From NCBI GenBank assembly GCA_964541605.1, contig CAZIQY010000003.1:1-64000 (forward strand): a DNA stretch of 64,000 nucleotides, written 5' to 3'. The stretch's first letter is position 1. Each line of letters starts with the position of its first letter. The notes beneath the pieces are model-generated. The model worked only from the letters and a program-made list of their open reading frames with translations, was not told the DNA's origin and made no database searches. A program made the translations under genes and the position numbers. This document shows positions 61,304 to 64,000 of the stretch, piece by piece. This DNA comes from CAZIQY01 sp964541605. Its GTDB lineage: Bacteria > Desulfobacterota > Syntrophia > Syntrophales > UBA2185.

Positions 61304-62224
61304 ATGAAATTCACAAAAAAAGATATCCTCGGCATCAAGGACCTTACCGTGGACGAGATCAATCTTGTTCTCGATACAGCGGAGTCTTTTATCGAAGTAT
61401 CCACAAGAGAGATCAAGAAAGTACCGACCCTGAGAGGGAAAACCATTGTAAATCTTTTCTTTGAAGCTTCTACGAGAACAAGGACATCCTTTGAAATTGC
61501 AGGCAAAAGATTGAGTGCTGACACTATTAACATTTCCGCCTCTACGAGCAGTGTCGTAAAGGGAGAAACCCTGATTGATACCGCCAGGAACCTTGAGGCC
61601 ATGAATCCGGACATCATTGTGATCCGTCATAGCGCCGCCGGGGCGCCTCATATGCTGGCCAGGCTGGTTAAACAGTCAATTATTAATGCGGGTGACGGTG
61701 CTCATGAGCATCCGACACAGGCGCTGCTGGATATGATGACCATCAAAGAGAAGAAGGGAAAGATCGCCGGGCTCAGGGTAGCGATTGTAGGTGATATCGC
61801 GCACAGCAGGGTCGCCCGCTCCAACATTTACGGCCTAACGAAAATGGGCGCACAGGTCATTGTAGCCGGACCGGCCATGATGCTTCCGCGAAATATCGAA
61901 CAAATGGGTGTCAGTGTTTATGATCACATGGAAGAAGCTATCAAAGGTGTGGATATCATCATGATGCTGAGAATTCAGCTTGAAAGACAACAGCAGAAAA
62001 TTTTCCCGTCCCTTAGAGAATACTCGAATTATTTCTGCCTGAACAGGACAAATATCACGCTTGCAAAGGAAGATGTCCTGGTCATGCATCCCGGACCGAT
62101 TAACAGAGGCATTGAAATCGCCCCCGACATTGCCGATGGCCCCTATTCGGTCATTCTTGATCAGGTAACCAATGGCGTCGCTGTCAGAATGGCTCTGCTT
62201 TATCTACTGACTGGAGGAAAATAA
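61304..62224 (+). CDS. pyrB: Aspartate carbamoyltransferase catalytic subunit
   Basis: A 306-residue catalytic subunit that condenses carbamoyl phosphate and aspartate to carbamoyl aspartate in pyrimidine synthesis. The carbamoyl-phosphate motif FEASTRTRTSFEIA is perfect, followed by HEHPTQALLDM and the late LVMHPGPINRGIEI. Length equals that of the bacterial subunit. There is no pyrI regulatory gene nearby, so a Bacillus-like unregulated trimer or a dihydroorotase complex is likely. Its stop TAA overlaps the pyrC ATG by one base (TAATG). The upstream leader should control it. Confidence 0.95.
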   Translation: MKFTKKDILGIKDLTVDEINLVLDTAESFIEVSTREIKKVPTLRGKTIVNLFFEASTRTRTSFEIAGKRLSADTINISASTSSVVKGETLIDTARNLEAMNPDIIVIRHSAAGAPHMLARLVKQSIINAGDGAHEHPTQALLDMMTIKEKKGKIAGLRVAIVGDIAHSRVARSNIYGLTKMGAQVIVAGPAMMLPRNIEQMGVSVYDHMEEAIKGVDIIMMLRIQLERQQQKIFPSLREYSNYFCLNRTNITLAKEDVLVMHPGPINRGIEIAPDIADGPYSVILDQVTNGVAVRMALLYLLTGGK

Positions 62225-63519
62225 TGAAACTGTTATTAAAAGGGGGAAGGCTTGTTGATCCTTCGCAGGAACTGGATGAACAGATGGATATCCTCATCGA
62301 AAATGGGAAGATCATCGAGACAGGAAAAACCCTGAACACATCCGGAAGAAATGTAACGGAACCAATTGATACCATTGATCTAAAGGGTCTCATCGTCGTC
62401 CCGGGCCTGATCGATATGCACACCCATCTGCGTGAACCCGGTTTTGAATACAAGGAGACGATCCGGACAGGAAGTGAAGCGGCCGCTGCCGGTGGCTTTA
62501 CATCCGTCGCCTGCATGCCGAACACCAAACCGGTGAATGATACCCGTTCCGTAACGGAGTTCATAAAGAGACAGGCCGCCGCCTGCAACCTTGCCAATGT
62601 CTACCCCGTCGCATCCGTCAGCATGGGTACTGAAGGTATTGATCTCACTGAATTTATGGATCTGAAAAATGCAGGAGCCGTAGCATTTTCGGATGACGGC
62701 AAGCCCGTCATGGACAGCGCCCTGATGCGCAGGGCTCTTGAATATGCTTCTTCTCTTGGTGTCCCCATCATTTCACACTGTGAAGATACCCATCTTTCAG
62801 CGGGAGGAGCCATGAATGAAGGACCGATATCCACTGAACTCGGTCTTCAGGGAATACCAGGCATTGCAGAGGACGTGATGGTCGCAAGAGATATCATTAT
62901 TGCCGGTTACACAAATACAACCCTCCACATCGCTCATGTAAGCACCGCCGGGGCAGTCCAACTGATCAGAGAAGCCAAGATGAAAGGATTCAAGGTAACA
63001 GCCGAAACAGCTCCCCACTATTTTACCCTGACCGATGATGCCGCAAGAGATTTTGACACATGTGCCAAAGTAAATCCCCCTTTGCGATGCATCGTGGACG
63101 TTGAGGCGGTAAAGGAAGGCCTGAGGGACGGAACCATTGATGCAATCGCCAGTGATCATGCCCCACATGCTTCCACAGACAAGGAAGTGGAATTTGAGTA
63201 TGCGGCGTTTGGTCTTACGGGATTGGAAACGTCTCTTTCGCTGGGACTCAAACTCGTTGCCGATGGACACTTATCTCTGAATCAGTTGATTCTTAAAATG
63301 AGCACGAATCCGGCGAGAATCCTCAATATTGCAAAGGGAACCTTGAAGACCGGCTGCGATGCCGACATTACCGTCATTGATCCAAAAAAGAACTGGACTG
63401 TCGATCGGGGCAAACTGCGTTCAAAAGGCAAGAACACCCCGTTTCACAGCTGGACAATGACGGGCAAGACAGTTATCACGATCATGGGCGGAAAAATCAC
63501 GTATCAGGAACCAGGATAG
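62224..63519 (+). CDS. pyrC: Dihydroorotase
   Basis: A 431-residue type I dihydroorotase, which cyclises carbamoyl aspartate to dihydroorotate. The zinc site includes MHTHLREPGFEYKETI, with the HxH pair, SHCEDTHLS and IAHVSTAG, and the catalytic Asp is in ASDHAPHA. The sequence belongs to the long PyrC group, as in Aquifex and Bacillus, whose members can form a complex with the aspartate transcarbamoylase. One-base overlap with pyrB suggests such coupling. recO follows 2 bp later. Confidence 0.95.
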   Translation: MKLLLKGGRLVDPSQELDEQMDILIENGKIIETGKTLNTSGRNVTEPIDTIDLKGLIVVPGLIDMHTHLREPGFEYKETIRTGSEAAAAGGFTSVACMPNTKPVNDTRSVTEFIKRQAAACNLANVYPVASVSMGTEGIDLTEFMDLKNAGAVAFSDDGKPVMDSALMRRALEYASSLGVPIISHCEDTHLSAGGAMNEGPISTELGLQGIPGIAEDVMVARDIIIAGYTNTTLHIAHVSTAGAVQLIREAKMKGFKVTAETAPHYFTLTDDAARDFDTCAKVNPPLRCIVDVEAVKEGLRDGTIDAIASDHAPHASTDKEVEFEYAAFGLTGLETSLSLGLKLVADGHLSLNQLILKMSTNPARILNIAKGTLKTGCDADITVIDPKKNWTVDRGKLRSKGKNTPFHSWTMTGKTVITIMGGKITYQEPG

Positions 63520-63521
63520 AC

Positions 63522-64000
63522 ATGCGGAGCAGCCATAAAACGACAGCCATCATTCTCAATTCCCTGGACTATGGAGAATCGGATCGGATTTTAACCTTCT
63601 ATACCGAAGAATTCGGTAAACTGAAGGGAATTGCAAAAGGCGCCCGACGCAGTAAAAAAAGATTCCCAAACGCGCTCGAACCTTTTTCCTTATTACACGT
63701 CATTTTTTCAAAAAGAGAACGCGATACCCTCGTCCTCATCGAAAACTGCGATATCATCAACCACCATCCCGGCATCAGAGAGAACCTGGACAAGACTCTG
63801 GTCTCATCCTATCTTCTCGAACTGACTGATAAATTCACCCAGGAAGGCAAGAAGGATATGGCCTTGTTTCAACTTTTGAAAAATTTCCTCCATATGATCG
63901 ACAGCGGTATTCATTCGGAGGAATTGATTCGCTTTTTTGAAATACGCATTTTGAAGCTTTCCGGATATGAACCGATTTTTGATCGCTGTATGCTCTGCAA
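63522..64000 (+). CDS. recO: DNA repair protein RecO (5' part, cut by window end)
   Basis: The first 159 codons of RecO. Translation begins MRSSHKTTAIILNSLDYGESDRILTFY, in which the OB-fold typical 'AIIL...YGESDRILTFYTEEFGKLKGIAKGARR' pattern is evident. The helical middle part follows, and the frame reaches FDRCMLC, the first CXXC of the zinc finger, before the window ends. RecO works with RecR to load RecA on SSB-coated DNA. It starts 2 bp after pyrC, so it belongs to the same message. Confidence 0.92.
   Translation, partial: MRSSHKTTAIILNSLDYGESDRILTFYTEEFGKLKGIAKGARRSKKRFPNALEPFSLLHVIFSKRERDTLVLIENCDIINHHPGIRENLDKTLVSSYLLELTDKFTQEGKKDMALFQLLKNFLHMIDSGIHSEELIRFFEIRILKLSGYEPIFDRCMLC

Noticed and set aside
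1..64000. CRISPR arrays, rRNA and tRNA genes
   Set aside because: I looked for regularly spaced repeats, for CCA-ended cloverleaf patterns and for rRNA landmarks and found none; a dedicated search could still find a short tRNA I missed.

Overview
The window looks like chromosomal DNA of roughly 50% GC from an anaerobic Gram-negative bacterium. It most resembles the Desulfobacterota, perhaps a Syntrophaceae-like organism. That placement is inference. It rests on a TetR-controlled beta-oxidation operon with a FadN-type multifunctional enzyme, a Gram-negative glycan locus, a type IV pilin behind a sigma-54-like promoter, the queA-tgt-yajC-secD-secF order, and a PyrR-type pyr operon. I found no rRNA, tRNA or CRISPR array.

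Layout. (1) 0.1-3.6 kb: a DHA2-type efflux pump converges on an AmpG-like permease that overlaps a class I glutamine amidotransferase-like hydrolase. (2) 3.7-10.1 kb, minus strand: TetR regulator, acyl-CoA dehydrogenase, FadN-like hydroxyacyl-CoA dehydrogenase/enoyl-CoA hydratase and thiolase. The operon ends in a strong terminator, and a clustered GTCA-type palindrome lies upstream. (3) 10.2-41.6 kb: a large glycan-assembly region. It has four large membrane proteins with C-terminal TPRs (TMTC-like GT-C architecture), three family-2 glycosyltransferases, four methyltransferase domains, two radical SAM enzymes, an asparagine synthetase-type amidotransferase, a polysaccharide deacetylase-like protein, a flippase-like membrane protein, a DUF354 protein, and a WbpB/WbpE/WbpD-like set for a diacetamido-uronic acid nucleotide sugar. 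Its two halves are separated at 22.3-24.3 kb by an AT-rich island holding three small genes (DUF3467-like, DUF5678-like, retropepsin-like protease) next to what looks like an IS21-type end.

(4) 37.8-42.2 kb: two tandem TPR membrane genes share an apparently identical 1,231-bp core but have diverged ends. They lie directly behind a type IV pilin gene with a good sigma-54 promoter and its own terminator. (5) 42.4-46.0 kb: queD-folE2-nadE and a small zinc-ribbon gene. (6) 46.0-47.4 kb: HNH nuclease, DUF948-like and YtxH proteins on the minus strand. (7) 47.6-57.8 kb: a long plus-strand run of hydantoinase/oxoprolinase-like, histone-deacetylase-like, mazG, queA, tgt, yajC, secD, secF, DUF456 and lepB. 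(8) 57.9-60.4 kb: an Nramp-like transporter with a soluble MgtE-N/CBS/PRC-barrel partner. (9) 60.5-64.0 kb: a pyr operon (pyrR-pyrB-pyrC, then recO cut by the window end) preceded by a recognisable PyrR-binding hairpin and attenuator.

How the parts fit. QueD and FolE2 supply the early queuosine precursor, and QueA and Tgt perform late steps. YajC/SecD/SecF and LepB form an export block. The polyprenyl-phosphate-type GT2 enzymes could charge lipid carriers for the GT-C/TPR proteins, with the pilin as one possible acceptor; that link is a hypothesis. The points most worth a second look are the partly homogenised TPR gene pair, the retropepsin island, the PyrR attenuator outside its usual phyla, and the Nramp/MgtE-N pair.
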